Below are positions 9,087 to 20,361 of a stretch of 26,135 bases of DNA, one piece after another. The notes below the pieces were generated by a model, which saw only the letters and a program-made list of their open reading frames with translations, did not search any database and was not told the DNA's origin. The stretch spans positions 1 to 26,135 of the forward strand of contig LWCA01000486.1 in the NCBI GenBank assembly GCA_001642005.1. Direction: 5' to 3'. Source of the stretch: Intoshia linei (Eukaryota > Orthonectida > Rhopaluridae). The position numbers and the translations under genes are program-made. Position 1 is the stretch's first letter. Each line of letters starts with the position of its first letter.

Positions 9087-12000
9087 TTAACGTCTGTAGA
9101 TTAATCTCAACTCATTAACAAGGTCGGCGACGAGATAGCTAACTATAGAGTCGTTAACAGTCGAAATAACCATATTTTTTTCCTTGTTAAATTGAGTCCA
9201 TCTTTCAGTTTCATTAATAAAATGATCTGTAACAAGACAATCTACTCTTGAAATATTAAACCTGAAAAACTTTCGTCGATTTTTCATTTTGTTGATGAAA
9301 GAATAACCCAATTTCTTTTCAGTGTCGGTAAGTCGAAGAGAGTTGAGTACATTCCCGCGAATACGATTAATCATAAACTGGTTAAGTTGTGATTTATGAT
9401 TAAATCGATTATATTCATTTGAAAATTGACAACATGCCAAACCAATGACTAAATTATTGTATGATTTTATGACTTCATCAGATTCTTGACTAGAATCTTT
9501 CCAATCCGAAAGCATCCATAAATCGTTAATTTGCCGATGTATAGCTTCCAAGTGCTGAGTATTTTCATCATAAAATATGTCGTCTTCAGTAAATTTTACG
9601 GGCAACTGTGTATACAAGTATTGGACTACAATGTCAATTATTTCATTTACAGAATCAACAGAATGTGGTACATCGAATATTGTTCCGTCGACCGGCTCCA
9701 TTGAATTTAACATGATTACATTATTATGTCGCGCTTTATCTAAAAAATTACTGTAGATATACTTTGTTAAAGCATACCTTTTTCAATTTGTCTTAAATCT
9801 TCAACTTCATCATTTGAACCTTCATCGTCCAGTTCGTGGTAAACGTCCGCATTCACATCGGCACTAAAAAAGGTTTTTTCTACGTCATTCAAGTATTCCG
9901 GAGGGAAATAATCTACAATTTCAGTTTCTTCAGGTTCAGTATTGTATCGAGGTGTATCAGGTATTTCATTGATCACTTTTTTAGGTTCCACCACTGGATC
10001 AACATCTTCTTTAGATTCTTTATTGGTAATTTCAAAAAGTCTTTTTGCTAAACTCGAATTGTAAAATGATAATTACTTTTCATCTGAAATGATTCAATTC
10101 AAGTACTTGAGTCATTTACAACAGGGCAAAAAAGCAGTTGTCGATTAGAGTGAAAAATGCCAATGTAAAAGTTTTTTTACAACAAAAAACCTATCGTGTT
10201 GAAATAGTAACAAAATTTGACTATTGTAAGGCGGTAAGACTTGAAAAATATGGATCAGGGATTAATTGACATAATAGTAAATAGTGTTTTTTCTAAAACG
10301 TTTCTAAAGAAATATACTATATTATATACTTACTTACTATATATATAAAATTGAATGTGTGCATCTGTTACTGTTTATTTCAAAAATTTAATTAATTATT
10401 TAAAAGAGTCGTAGAATTTAATAAAACCCAATATCTAATAAAGTTTTTGCCAGACGTGTTTTTATCTATTTTTCAGTTTCAGAATTTGAGTCTTCTGGGT
10501 CAAAAACATAATTTTCCCTTTTGTTTAAAAAAAATCAGCTCTAAAAATTTATAAAAAATAAATTCTGGAATAGTTTTCAAAATCATAAACATTATCATAA
10601 ATATAAATCTTAAAAAGGTAATTTATACGTTCAAAAACCCAGAATACGCTTTTTTAAAAATGAAAACAGCCCTAAAATGAAATTGTAAAAAAAATTTCAG
10701 ATGATACAGTTATATCCAGTTAATACACACAAAAAATTTAAATCTGATTAAGTGACGCCTTCACAGTCAAAAAAGTACTTTAATATTCATCTATTTTATT
10801 AAAAAAAAAATATATATTTAATAATTAACGGTCTTACAATTAAAAAAAGGTTTTTCTAATACAGCTTATATATCCTAACTTATATAACATGTTACGCGAT
10901 TTTTGTTTGTGTGTCTGTGACTTTATTGAAATAACTACCACTCTTAGAATTTTTTAAAGACCACGTTTCAATTACACCCTGTTGTCTCTCTTTTTGAAGA
11001 GCAAACGAGTTGGAGAATTTAAAAAAATATATCAATTGTCCTTCTTTTTGAAATCAAACGAGTTGGAGAATTTAAAAAAAGTATAGTTTTTTTCGGGACA
11101 TATAATAAGATAAATTTCAACCTCCCAATTTCACATCTTACGGGTCAAAAACCCCAGTTGTCCTCTTTTTGAAAATCAAACGAGTTGGAGAATTTAAAAA
11201 GATATATAAGCTGATGCAGATTTTAATTTCATAAACATTATCATAAATTTAAATTTGAAAAAATTATATCTTCAGGGCCAAATTATCCTTCTTTTTTTAA
11301 TGAAAACAACCCTAAAATTTCAATCCGAATAAGTGACGACTTCACGGTAAAAAATAATTTTTAATATATTATCAACCAATGTTTTTCAAATGTTGGATTT
11401 AAATTAAAAATGAAAATGTAAATAATCATCCTACAATTTCAAAAAAGAAATGTGCATTAAACGTCTTTATATTTCCAATAAAGAAATAATGGTGAGAATC
11501 TAAATAATTGATTCCTTCGGATTTTTTTTCATTGCTACGCAATTTTTTATTTTCAAAAAATTTAACGACTTAAATTTTCGCGACTGGTGAATAATATTTA
11601 CATGTTAGTTTTTTAACAATTTGTTACGAGATCATTTCTTTTCGAACACAAATAATCACATCAAACAGAAATTATGAAAGTTTATATTATAAATCAGGGT
11701 TCCTCATCGTTTTTGACGTATGGAGACATTTTATACTTTTGTAGGTACCAAATTTATCATTTAATTATATAAAATTGAATGTATATGTTGTAAATTTATT
11801 TAAAACTTTAAAAAAATATTTAGGATAGTTTTACCAAAAATTATAAAGTACTTTTTTTAAATTTATAAAAAAATAATATCGCCTGGTTGCAAGCAACACC
11901 AACATCACTTTGAAGAACAAAATTTTTAAATTGACAATTAAAAAAAATTAAAATTACACAAATCTTCAGCACTCAAAATTGAACTTTTTAATTTTACTGA

Positions 12001-15000
12001 TGATTCTGAATCCGACAAATGCCCAGTTTCTAAATAAAAATAAATAAATAACAAAAATTTTTAAATAAACTTTGCATATTGAAATTAATTTGGTCATTTT
12101 TAATTCTTACTTTAATAAAACAATAGTTATTAAAAATGTGTCCAACAATTTAGAAAACAGACTGACCAGAAATCTACTGTGATGCGCTCACAGTGAACCT
12201 CACAAAGATCCTCAAGTGACGTTCTGCTCAGTTAGAGCGATTGGTTGTCGAACAAAACTTGAGATCCAAAAAACAAAATTGTGTGTCCCAACCGGGGTAG
12301 AGTCATTTTTGTGTTTTCCAATCTGATACGAATCGATGAAAATAACAAGTACAGTACTATATATACATTAATATATGCATGTTAATTAATTATATTACAA
12401 AAACATACTTTGATTAAACTTTGCCAAGTACTGTTTATTTTTTTCAATTTTATTTCTTATGCACTGTTCAATTTCGTCATAATTTTCATTACTTGCAAGT
12501 GAGTCATTTCTGTAAGCGTGCTCAGTAGAAATGGAAGACAACGTCCCATCTTCACGTTTATTTTGAAAACCCTGATCTCGATCGGCTGCTTCGGCAAAAA
12601 ATTGCTGGCAATTACCGTCAAAAAAATTCTCATCATAAATAGACACACTATCAGAATCAGGTTGAAAATTTTCACTTTTATTCACATCCAGCTCCTTTTT
12701 TATTTTAATGGACTCGTTTAAACTATCATGAGATTGAATTTCGTCTTCAACAAATAAATCTTTTTCTACTTGAAAGGCGTGACCATCATCCTCAATATTT
12801 ACAGTGTCAAAATTTTCAAATACAAATTTATTATCAATACTTTGATAATTATCCAACGTACTAGGCAAATTCGGTTCTTCTTTATAGCCATTATAAAAAT
12901 TTAAAATATCATTATTTTCGTTATACAAATGCGATTCTAAATTTCTTGGGCTCTTGGAAATGTGATTAATCAAAACATTGTCGGAATTATCCGACACTTC
13001 CACATAAGTAGAATTCGATCCAATAACATTAAATTCATTTTCATCGCTTTTAATAAAATTATTCATAATAATAGTATCATCAGATTGAGTTTCAATTTTT
13101 TTTGATTTTGTTTGTTGGCCGTCCATCTTTTCACCTTGGAACACTTTTTCACCATCTCCATCTAAATATTCATTAGTTTCATTGTGATGTAAATATAAAA
13201 CATTATTACCATCTCTCTTGACCTTATGAAGAAGATTTCTAAAAGAAGAAAAAACATGTTGGTTTTCTAAAGCGGTAGTGGTAGGTTTGTTATATTTTAC
13301 ACTTGATAACATTTCAGGGCACACGTTCATATTTACGGATGTATACGATACCTATCAAAAATGTATTTATATACATTTTAATAAAAATACACTGGTGGTT
13401 TTGGGTGGCTTAATTCTGTTCTCATTTTCTTTATCATCCTTACTAGAAAATATTGCTGATCTAAATAAATTAAATTAAAGTAAATTTTTTTTAAAATGTA
13501 CACTATGCGTTTGAAAAATGATTTTTTTCTGTTGGAGGTGTAGTTGTCGACATAATTTATATTTGACAAATTATAAAACAATTCCTGATTCATTTCATTT
13601 TAATATAACCCAAAAATAAATGTATTTTTCAGAGTAAATATAAAATTTTATTTACTTTACGTATAAATGTAGTCTACTACATTTATACATTCTTGATTTC
13701 ATGGGTTTAATTAGTTTCTGTGATGTAAACGGGCAGTCAAATTTAAAATTTAAAGCAATTATTCTCAAACTGTGTGCAGTGCAACGTTTGTAAGTATTGT
13801 ACTTGATTTTTTCGCTTGAAATATCAACTTCCCATAAAATTTTTCCACGTATTTGTATATACAGTAGATTTACACTTGAAAATTATTGAAGGTATTGGTT
13901 ATAAAATAAAATGTTTTATAAACTTAAACCCAAACTTTTCGAAAATATAAATATAAATCTTAATTTGCGCCCATGTGCATATTTGTATTATATAAAAATT
14001 TTTCTAGCCTGCAACAGTGCTGACTAGCAGTGACATAGTCATTTACCTCAAAAAGACACTCAAAATTTTACTAACTATACCCCACAATGGTATAGATAAG
14101 CCCAAGACTGGTACCATCAGGGAAAAATCCGATTTACCAAACCCTATGAGAAATGTCCACTTAATCAAACCACAAAATAAAAAATACACTTTTTCCAATA
14201 TTTTCAGCGTTGTTGTCTTCGGTTAATTAAATTAATCGGTATGGAAAAAATCAGATTTTATCAAATCTTATAAGCAATAACTTCTTAAACCAAAACCTAA
14301 AATAAAAAATCCAAATTTACCAACCCTTAAATAAAAAATTAATTATTAATGAAAAATAACTTATTTTCAATATTTTTTTGAAAAACATGATTTTACGTAA
14401 TCTTATGAGAAAAAACCTTTCATTCTGTCATAAATGTTTTATATTTCCTTTGGGGTCCAAAAAAAAATATTTTTAAATAGGGGTCCGTACACTATTTGAA
14501 TCTGTAACCACTACTCTAGAGACTGTAGTCAAATGTACTCAAAATAAAATTAAATAACGCTGGTTTACAAATTTTAATTACTTTTTCATGTTCGCAAAAG
14601 GGAAAGCTACATTTTCATTGAACACCTCAGACTCTGATTTGTATTCTAAAATATATCATTTAAATCAGCGTTCAATAATGAATTTTCGTCATATACCCAT
14701 TTGTAATATATGAATCCTAAGGAGGCATCAAAAATAATAAATACACTACAGTGCCCGACATAATTCTTAGGCATCCCAATTGTAATTAATTTAAACACTC
14801 CTGGTTTATGATTTAAGACATTTTCTTATATCATATCTAGTGTATGATCAAGAACAAATATTTAACAACCCTAAAAAAGTAAAAACTATAAAAAAATTTT
14901 TATAATTAATGAANCATGAATATTTTATAATATAACTTTATTTTTAATGTAATCAAATAAACTTTTTAATTTTGTTAAAAAAACGACATTACTTATGAAA

Positions 15001-18000
15001 CGACCTAATATAAATTGTTTTTATCATGGTATATACGCTAATGTAAATATTAATATTTTTAATTAGTTAATTTTCTGTTAAAAACATTTTAATATATTTT
15101 ATGTGTAAACCACTTAAACGGTTCTAATCCATGTTTATTATGGCTTGGGGTACCAAACCGGTTTTTGGGGTGCCAGAAAATGTTTAAATAAAAATTATTT
15201 ACAGCTATTTTTTTAAACTTGAATTAAGTTAAATTCTATTTAATTTAACATTTTTAAATATTAAATATTTTAATACGTATATTAGGATTGTAGCGTTGTT
15301 ACCTAGTAACAATACTATTCCTAGTGTACTTTGGTAGTGCTGTGTATTCCAATACCATATAAGATATTGACTGCTTGATAGTAGCAATGTTTAGTGTACA
15401 GTCCTTATTATTATATTCTATGTATATTATAGGATTCACAGCCAGTCCTTTTGACCAAAAATCCTCACATTAAAAGGATGTTCCATTTTTTTTATTAGAA
15501 AAACCCATTTTGCACGTGGATGCCTTTTTTGATTTTAAGCATTTATCCAAAAAAATGAAATCGATTAATATTGATAAATCTTACAAACAACAGTGTTTTA
15601 TATGTTCAAAGGTTTTTTCTAATTCAAATTTAAAGTCATTTTTAGCAATTATTTATTAGTAGGTATATTCTTAATTTTTTTAAAATTTAAGTTTATTACA
15701 TTTTTGAAGTGCCAAATCTAATTTTTTTGAATTAAAGAGTGCCAAGTGCAAAAAAGTTAAGAACCCATGCTCTAATTGGTAATTTAATGGTAAATCTAAG
15801 AACTTTCTCTGCATAAAAGCGAAATAAATCTAACCTAAAATAATAAATTCACATAATGATGAATCCCGTGTCATACAACGTAGAGTCCTTTGGGATGCAC
15901 TTTAAAGAAAAAAGAAAATAATTTAAAAACATACCTCAACACCAGATTTAATTTCGTTGACCTTAACAACATCAAAATTAGGACACGTTTGTAAATTTAC
16001 ACTAATAGTATCAAATTGGTTAGCCTGTTCATCATAATATACATTACAAAATTGATTCTTCATATCAGTATAAAGCAATTTAATTCTTTCAGCGTAACTA
16101 AACTGTTTAATTCTATGTTGCGTGAGACTAAACAGGGAAATGACATAGAGAAAATCATTATAAAGACAACGATTTTTCAACGTATTTTCAATATAAATCA
16201 AAAGATAATAAATACCACCATAATCATTATTTTTGCATTTGATATACAATTCAACAAACACATTCAACAGAAAAAAATACTGAGTGTTGCCAACGCATGC
16301 CTCTAAACGACAGAGAAAGCCTCTCACAAGATAAACCTTCATTAAATTTTCATCAACCACATTGAAATTTGCATTATTGGCTTCAGAATCAACATTCAAA
16401 GCTTTTAAAATTATCGACTTGTTTAAATTAAAATTTTTTTTTATGATGAAAAAATATTTCATATCCAAAGTGTGTATCAATTTGTCAAAAAATTGAAATA
16501 TCGAACATTTGGTTTCTTGATCGTAAAATACATGTGGAAAGTTTTTAAGTAAAGACAAAACAATTTTTACATTTTTGACATCACCGCAGCAATTTACGCT
16601 AAGTAAATAATAGTCTGAAACATGTGTTAAAATATGTTCGTACGGTTGATTAAAATCAATTTTTCTTTTATTGATGCACCATTTTTCGTGGGCTTTATTA
16701 AGAAAAACGTTTACATCGATTTTCAATTTTTTTTTATCATCTCTTTGAATTTTACGAAAAATATAGTGTCCCAATTTTTGACCAAGTTCTGGAGTGTCGA
16801 TTTCATTTTTGGGAAAATTTGAATAATTTCTGACGGGTGCTGTTTTTGTAAATCGACGGAATCCTGAGCCGAATTTAGAAGACTTTACAGTAAATTTATC
16901 AATTTTTTGCAAAAATTTTTTTAATTTTTCGTTGCTTACTGAAACTTCAGTATATTTTACATTGGAAGGTAAATTGTTTTTGATACTACTAATTTCATTC
17001 TTGGCGTAAATTCTTTCACTATATCTAACATTTTTTGGTTTTGGTAGGGTTTCATATTTACGAAATTGATATTTTCCTTTTCTAGGTCCTAATTTTTCTA
17101 AACCTTTTCCATTCCGTTTTATAATTCGAATAACGTTTTTTTCAGGTTTTTTTTTCTAAATTTAAAATTGAAATAAAATATAAATTTACACAATGTTTAG
17201 TTCATTTTTATCAATATCAAAAAAAGAAATCTTTCAAGCCTTGATATATTACTGAGGGTGCTTATAATATAAAAATTACTGTCTTTAAATAACTTATATT
17301 TATGTGAATATAATATCAGGCATTATATATAAGAAATAGTTTACCGTTGTATCAACAAGTAGTTTATCCGTCAAATTAACCTAAATATATTTGAATTGAT
17401 TATACATTAATTTAAAAATTACTTCCAATTCATTAGAATCAATCGGATAATAAATCTAAAAATAATTATATTAATTTCTTTATAACAATTGTTATTATAT
17501 TAATTTGATTCAAATTTTGACCGAAAGATGCTAATTTTTAATTTTAAATAAAAATTTTTAAATTTCACTTTGTTCAGCGTATAATCTTTTTCAACTAATA
17601 TTTATATAAATTTTAATAAAAAATTAAAACATAATTTTGGTTGTCACAATTTTTTATTCCAGAAAATGTTAAAAATTTAGATAAACCAGACAACAAACCT
17701 ACCAGTAAACTAATACAAAATATTTTAGGGGAATGCAGTTTTAAAGGAAAACTGATTAAATTTTTATAACTTCACCGACTAATAATATAGATGTTCTCTA
17801 TTTATATAGTCATGTAATCACTAAATAAGGTCATATTTGATTTTAATATAGTCATTATGTTTATTATTAGTCATAGTAATTATGACTATATTAAATGCAA
17901 ACATGACTATATAGAGAAAATCTATATACTATTTAATAATTATCATTATTAAACAGTAGTATTAAATAATGTAACAATAATAATGATAATGTAGTAAAAT

Positions 18001-18360
18001 GGATAAAACGTTGCTATAAAATTTAGAAATAAGTTTTTGATGGACCGACAACAAAGAAAACATTTGGAATGTTGAGGCATAAAAAAATTTGATGTTTAAA
18101 TTAATTAAATCTTTTGATGACTATTCAGTGACACTCGATGATTATAATTATTAACTAACCACAAATTTAAAAACTAAACGTAATAATCCGTTTGAATTAT
18201 ATTTAAAGGTGGGGAATCTAGAATAGATACACAATATTTATTAATTTAGAATAAAACATACCTTTTTAAAATAACAATTTCCAATTAAAAAGTAAAAATT
18301 TTTGACAAAATTTGGAGTGTGCAATACAAAATCATTCAACTTTTCTAGTTTATTATACAT
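9087..18360 (-). CDS. Gene A: unrecognised ~1061-aa protein, five exons
   Basis: Exons in order: 18360-18262, 17155-15935, 13351-12409, 10047-9778 and 9739-9087. Donors are gtatgt (exons 1-3) or gtatgc (exon 4), acceptors end in tag, and all four joins keep phase (0, 0, 1, 1), which supports a single gene. Residues 34-120 are basic, including LGPRKGKYQFRKYE. Residues 120-440 look mostly helical with scattered Cys. Exon 3 (441-754) is Asn/Ser/Asp/Glu-rich and probably disordered. Exon 4 is strongly acidic. The last exon (845-1061) is again helical and ends DLVNELRLIYRR. No signal peptide, membrane helix or catalytic motif was found, and I do not recognise the family. A large intracellular scaffold protein would fit, but that is a guess. 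Small extra exons inside the two 2.4-2.6 kb introns cannot be excluded, and exons 1-2 could in principle belong to a separate gene. Confidence 0.68.
10320..11380. repeat. Internally repetitive, transposon-derived block in gene A intron 3
   Basis: The block lies within the 2361-nt intron 10048-12408. Two versions of one module are visible at about 10629-10790 and 11272-11370. Both contain 'atgaaaac.gccctaaaa' or a close variant, then 'aagtgacg.cttcac' and a Gln-free A/T run. A third version sits at 18550-18660. Phrases such as 'gggtcaaaaac' recur at 10498 and 11142. No coding capacity was seen. The superfamily is unknown. Confidence 0.6.
10981..11208 (+). repeat. Three copies of a ~52-bp repeat unit
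   Basis: Copies lie at about 10981-11033, 11035-11086 and 11157-11208. Each has 'ctttttgaa', then 'caaacgagttggagaattt' followed by an A-run. The first two are directly adjacent, and the third follows after about 70 bp of other sequence. Confidence 0.8.
11381..12408. other. Remainder of gene A intron 3
   Basis: AT-rich intronic DNA. It contains 'cagggttcctcatcg' at about 11696, which resembles a hAT-type terminus, and a perfect stem at about 12178 (ctgtga, tgcgc, tcacag). No exon is supported. Confidence 0.4.
14125..14425 (+). repeat. Dispersed repeat family, copies in gene A intron 2
   Basis: Related segments start near 14125, 14250 and 14385. They share the pattern 'aaaatc.gattt.a.caaa', then 'cttatgagaaa' and 'aaccctaaaataaaaaatc'. 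Further copies lie at about 23275-23375 on the plus strand and about 21125-21025 on the minus strand. The 69-codon frame at 14017-14226 lies largely within this repeat and is not treated as coding. Confidence 0.65.
14745..14913. mobile_element. Transposon end fragment with Tc1-type inverted repeat
   Basis: The segment starts with 'actacagtgcccgacata' followed by 'attcttaggcatcc' (14745-14776). This is an inverted-orientation match to 'gggtgcctacgacttatg' and 'tcgcgcactgtag' at 20285-20315. The next ~130 bp (14780-14913) recur almost unchanged at 18867-18995, including 'cactcctggtt' and 'tatctagtgtatgatcaaga'. An ambiguous base (n) is at 14914. Confidence 0.65.
15121..15775. mobile_element. 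Possible hAT-like element fragment
   Basis: The right side ends 'gtgcaaaaaagttaagaacc' then 'catgct'. Its reverse complement has the 'gggttcttaac' wording common at hAT ends. The left side has 'ggggtaccaaaccgg' and 'ggggtgccag', and the right half has 'agtgccaa' twice. Exact boundaries and a target duplication were not found. It lies in gene A intron 2. Confidence 0.35.
17786..17926. mobile_element. Palindromic MITE (foldback) in gene A intron 1
   Basis: About 140 bp form a long imperfect hairpin. Left 'tatagatgttctctat' and 'atagtcatg' pair with right 'catgactatatagagaaa' and 'atctata'. The interior also pairs (aatatagtcatta with taattatgactatatt). It occupies part of the 1106-nt intron 17156-18261. 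No coding capacity. Confidence 0.7.
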
Positions 18361-18549
18361 GGCAGTTTTCTATAAATAACTGTTAATAAAAATTGAAATA
18401 CACAAACAGTGAGACTGAAAGATATGAACAAAATATCCGTTTTGGAGTTGTACAGTAGTGTCACATTTAAATTTTTTTTAGAAATTCAAAAACATATCAA
18501 TTAAGAAAAAAATGAAATTAAACTTAAATTTAATTAATAAGGTAATTTA

Positions 18550-18660
18550 ACGGTCAAAAACCCTAATTACCCTTTTTTTAAATGAAAACTGCCCTAGATA
18601 TGTCAAAAAAATTACACCATATAGTTATCTCCAGTTTTAACATATAAAAAGATGACGTTT
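18550..18660 (+). repeat. Third copy of the intron 3 repeat module
   Basis: It contains 'cggtcaaaaaccctaatta', a T-run, then 'aaatgaaaactgccctaga' and 'atatagttatctccagtttt'. It matches the modules at 10629-10790 and 11272-11370 in the same orientation. Confidence 0.6.
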
Positions 18661-18866
18661 TGGAGTAAATTATGATATTTTTTAAGAGTAAAAATCGGTC
18701 CAGAATTTACTCTCTCTCGCATAACTATTATAAATTAAAATTTTTAATTAAACGGTAACACTCACACATACATTCAATTTTATATAAGTAAAGGATTATA
18801 AAAAATTGAATCTAAGGTGGAAAAAGTCGTCACGGTACATCTCTGATATGTAATTTTATGTACAAT

Positions 18867-18995
18867 TTTAATTAATTTCCACACTCCTGGTTCATGATTT
18901 AAGACATTTTCTTATATCATATCTAGTGTATGATCAAGAACAAATATTTAACAACCCTAAAAAAGTAAAAACTATAAAAAAATTTAATAATTAAT
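18867..18995 (+). repeat. ~130-bp repeat, second copy of 14780-14913
   Basis: Near-identical to 14780-14913. Differences are mainly a few substitutions at the start and a shorter T-run near the end. It lies just outside the Tc1-like remnant that begins at 19033. Confidence 0.85.
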
Positions 18996-19032
18996 GTAAT
19001 ATAGGTATTTTTAAGTAAAATTGCAAAATTCC

Positions 19033-20111
19033 GAGCGACATAAGTCTTAGGCATCTATAAAATAATACAATTCTTCTGGGCAATTAAGTATACAACCCTT
19101 AAATATTTGTTTAGAAGTACGCGGTCCATTCGTCGTGTATATATCTCCATAGTTCTTCTAAGTTGACTGGATGTAGCTTATAAACCGTATCTTTCAAATT
19201 TTTCACATGTCTTCAATATTTTTTAAATCTGGACTTTGTAACGGTCAATCTTTTAATTTTTTTATACGATTACCCCTTATCAATAGACGGATTGTCTTTG
19301 CTGTTTGACAAGGTTCACAATCTTGATGTTTCTTCAATCCATCCAAAAATGTTATTCGTTTGCTTTTTTAAAGATTCTCTGGTATTCTTGAGCATTTATT
19401 CCTCCTATACACTTTATTAATACTCTTTTTCCATTTGCCCTAAAACCACTCAAATCATATTTTACTGGGTTTTTGTAATACTTCTACTTATCTACGTTGA
19501 TACGTTTTCGAACGTATACTCTTCCTTTTGTAAATAATTCAAATCAACTTTCATCAGTGAAGCTTATATTTTTCCATTGGTTCGTCCATGCCACTTTTTA
19601 CTTACACCTTTTAAAACGGTTTGTTCTGTGAAATTTTTTAAGAAACGGTTTTCGACTTGCAATTCTTCCGTATAATCAAAATTTATATAACACACGTTGC
19701 ACCGTCCTTAAACTAGGCTTTTTTGTAATGTTGGTGTGTATTTTAACCTTTAATACTGTCAAGCAAGGGTTTTTCTTTGATTCCCTTATTATAATAATCT
19801 CTACTCTGGCTGTCAGCATGCGTTTCGATTTGATCTTGGCAAGTAAGCTATGCATAAATCCTTTTTGTATTTTTTAATAATATTTTGAAACGCACATCGA
19901 TAAATACTTAAGGTTTTACTTATAAAACCCTAACTTTTTCCTTGCATTAAGACACGGCATTATATCTTTTTTTGTCACTTATTCCGTCATTTACTAAACA
20001 AATAGTTATTTTTAATTTATAGATCATTAGTAATTCATTACCTTTTTCGTTTTTATGGATATTTAATTAATTTTAATTGAAATTATCAAGGTGCCTAAGA
20101 CTTATGTCGTC
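19033..20111 (-). pseudogene. Decayed Tc1-like transposon with broken transposase
   Basis: Inverted ends 'gcgacataagtcttaggca' (from about 19036) and 'tgcctaagacttatgtcg' bound about 1.08 kb, a normal size for Tc1 elements. On the minus strand, broken frames show transposase landmarks in the correct order. The phrase WKNISFTDES covers the first catalytic Asp (codons near 19562-19548) and is followed by a stop and FELF, then GRVYVRKR. Next comes QDCEPC near 19327-19311 (second Asp), then SPDL and IED near 19236-19211 (third acidic residue). The spacing of the last two is about 35 residues, close to the DD34E of Tc1. Several in-frame stops and shifts mean it is inactive. Confidence 0.85.
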
Positions 20112-20284
20112 AATATTTTTAATATCGCAAACAAAACCGTATTAAAATGTATCTTTTTATAGGTAGTTTATGACATCAGCATGGTTATATATTGGTGAGA
20201 TGATTCTTTAATTAATCTGATATTTAATTTCAAGTTTAAGATTCGCCTTATTAACTTTATAGTGGCTTTTAATGAGAATGTGTA

Positions 20285-20315
20285 GGGTGCCTACGACTTA
20301 TGTCGCGCACTGTAG
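20285..20315. repeat. Right-hand Tc1-type inverted repeat
   Basis: The sequence 'gggtgcctacgacttatg' then 'tcgcgcactgtag' is the inverted partner of 14745-14776 and is related to the ends of the 19033-20111 element. It may be the right end of an older element into which the 1.08-kb copy inserted. Confidence 0.7.
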
Positions 20316-20361
20316 TTTAGAGATTATAAAAAATGTAAAAAAATTTTCGCAGTTAAACATT

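Noticed and set aside
14017-14226. 69-codon plus-strand open frame in gene A intron 2
   Set aside because: It consists largely of the dispersed repeat seen at 14250, 21025 and 23275 and is degenerate between copies.
16016-16306. 96-codon plus-strand open frame opposite gene A exon 2
   Set aside because: It is the antisense shadow of a longer exon with good splice sites and phase agreement.
14745-20315. A single 5.6-kb transposon bounded by the two matching inverted repeats and carrying gene A exons
   Set aside because: Gene A continues far beyond the left repeat to 9087 in phase, and the repeats are better explained as separate Tc1-type insertions.
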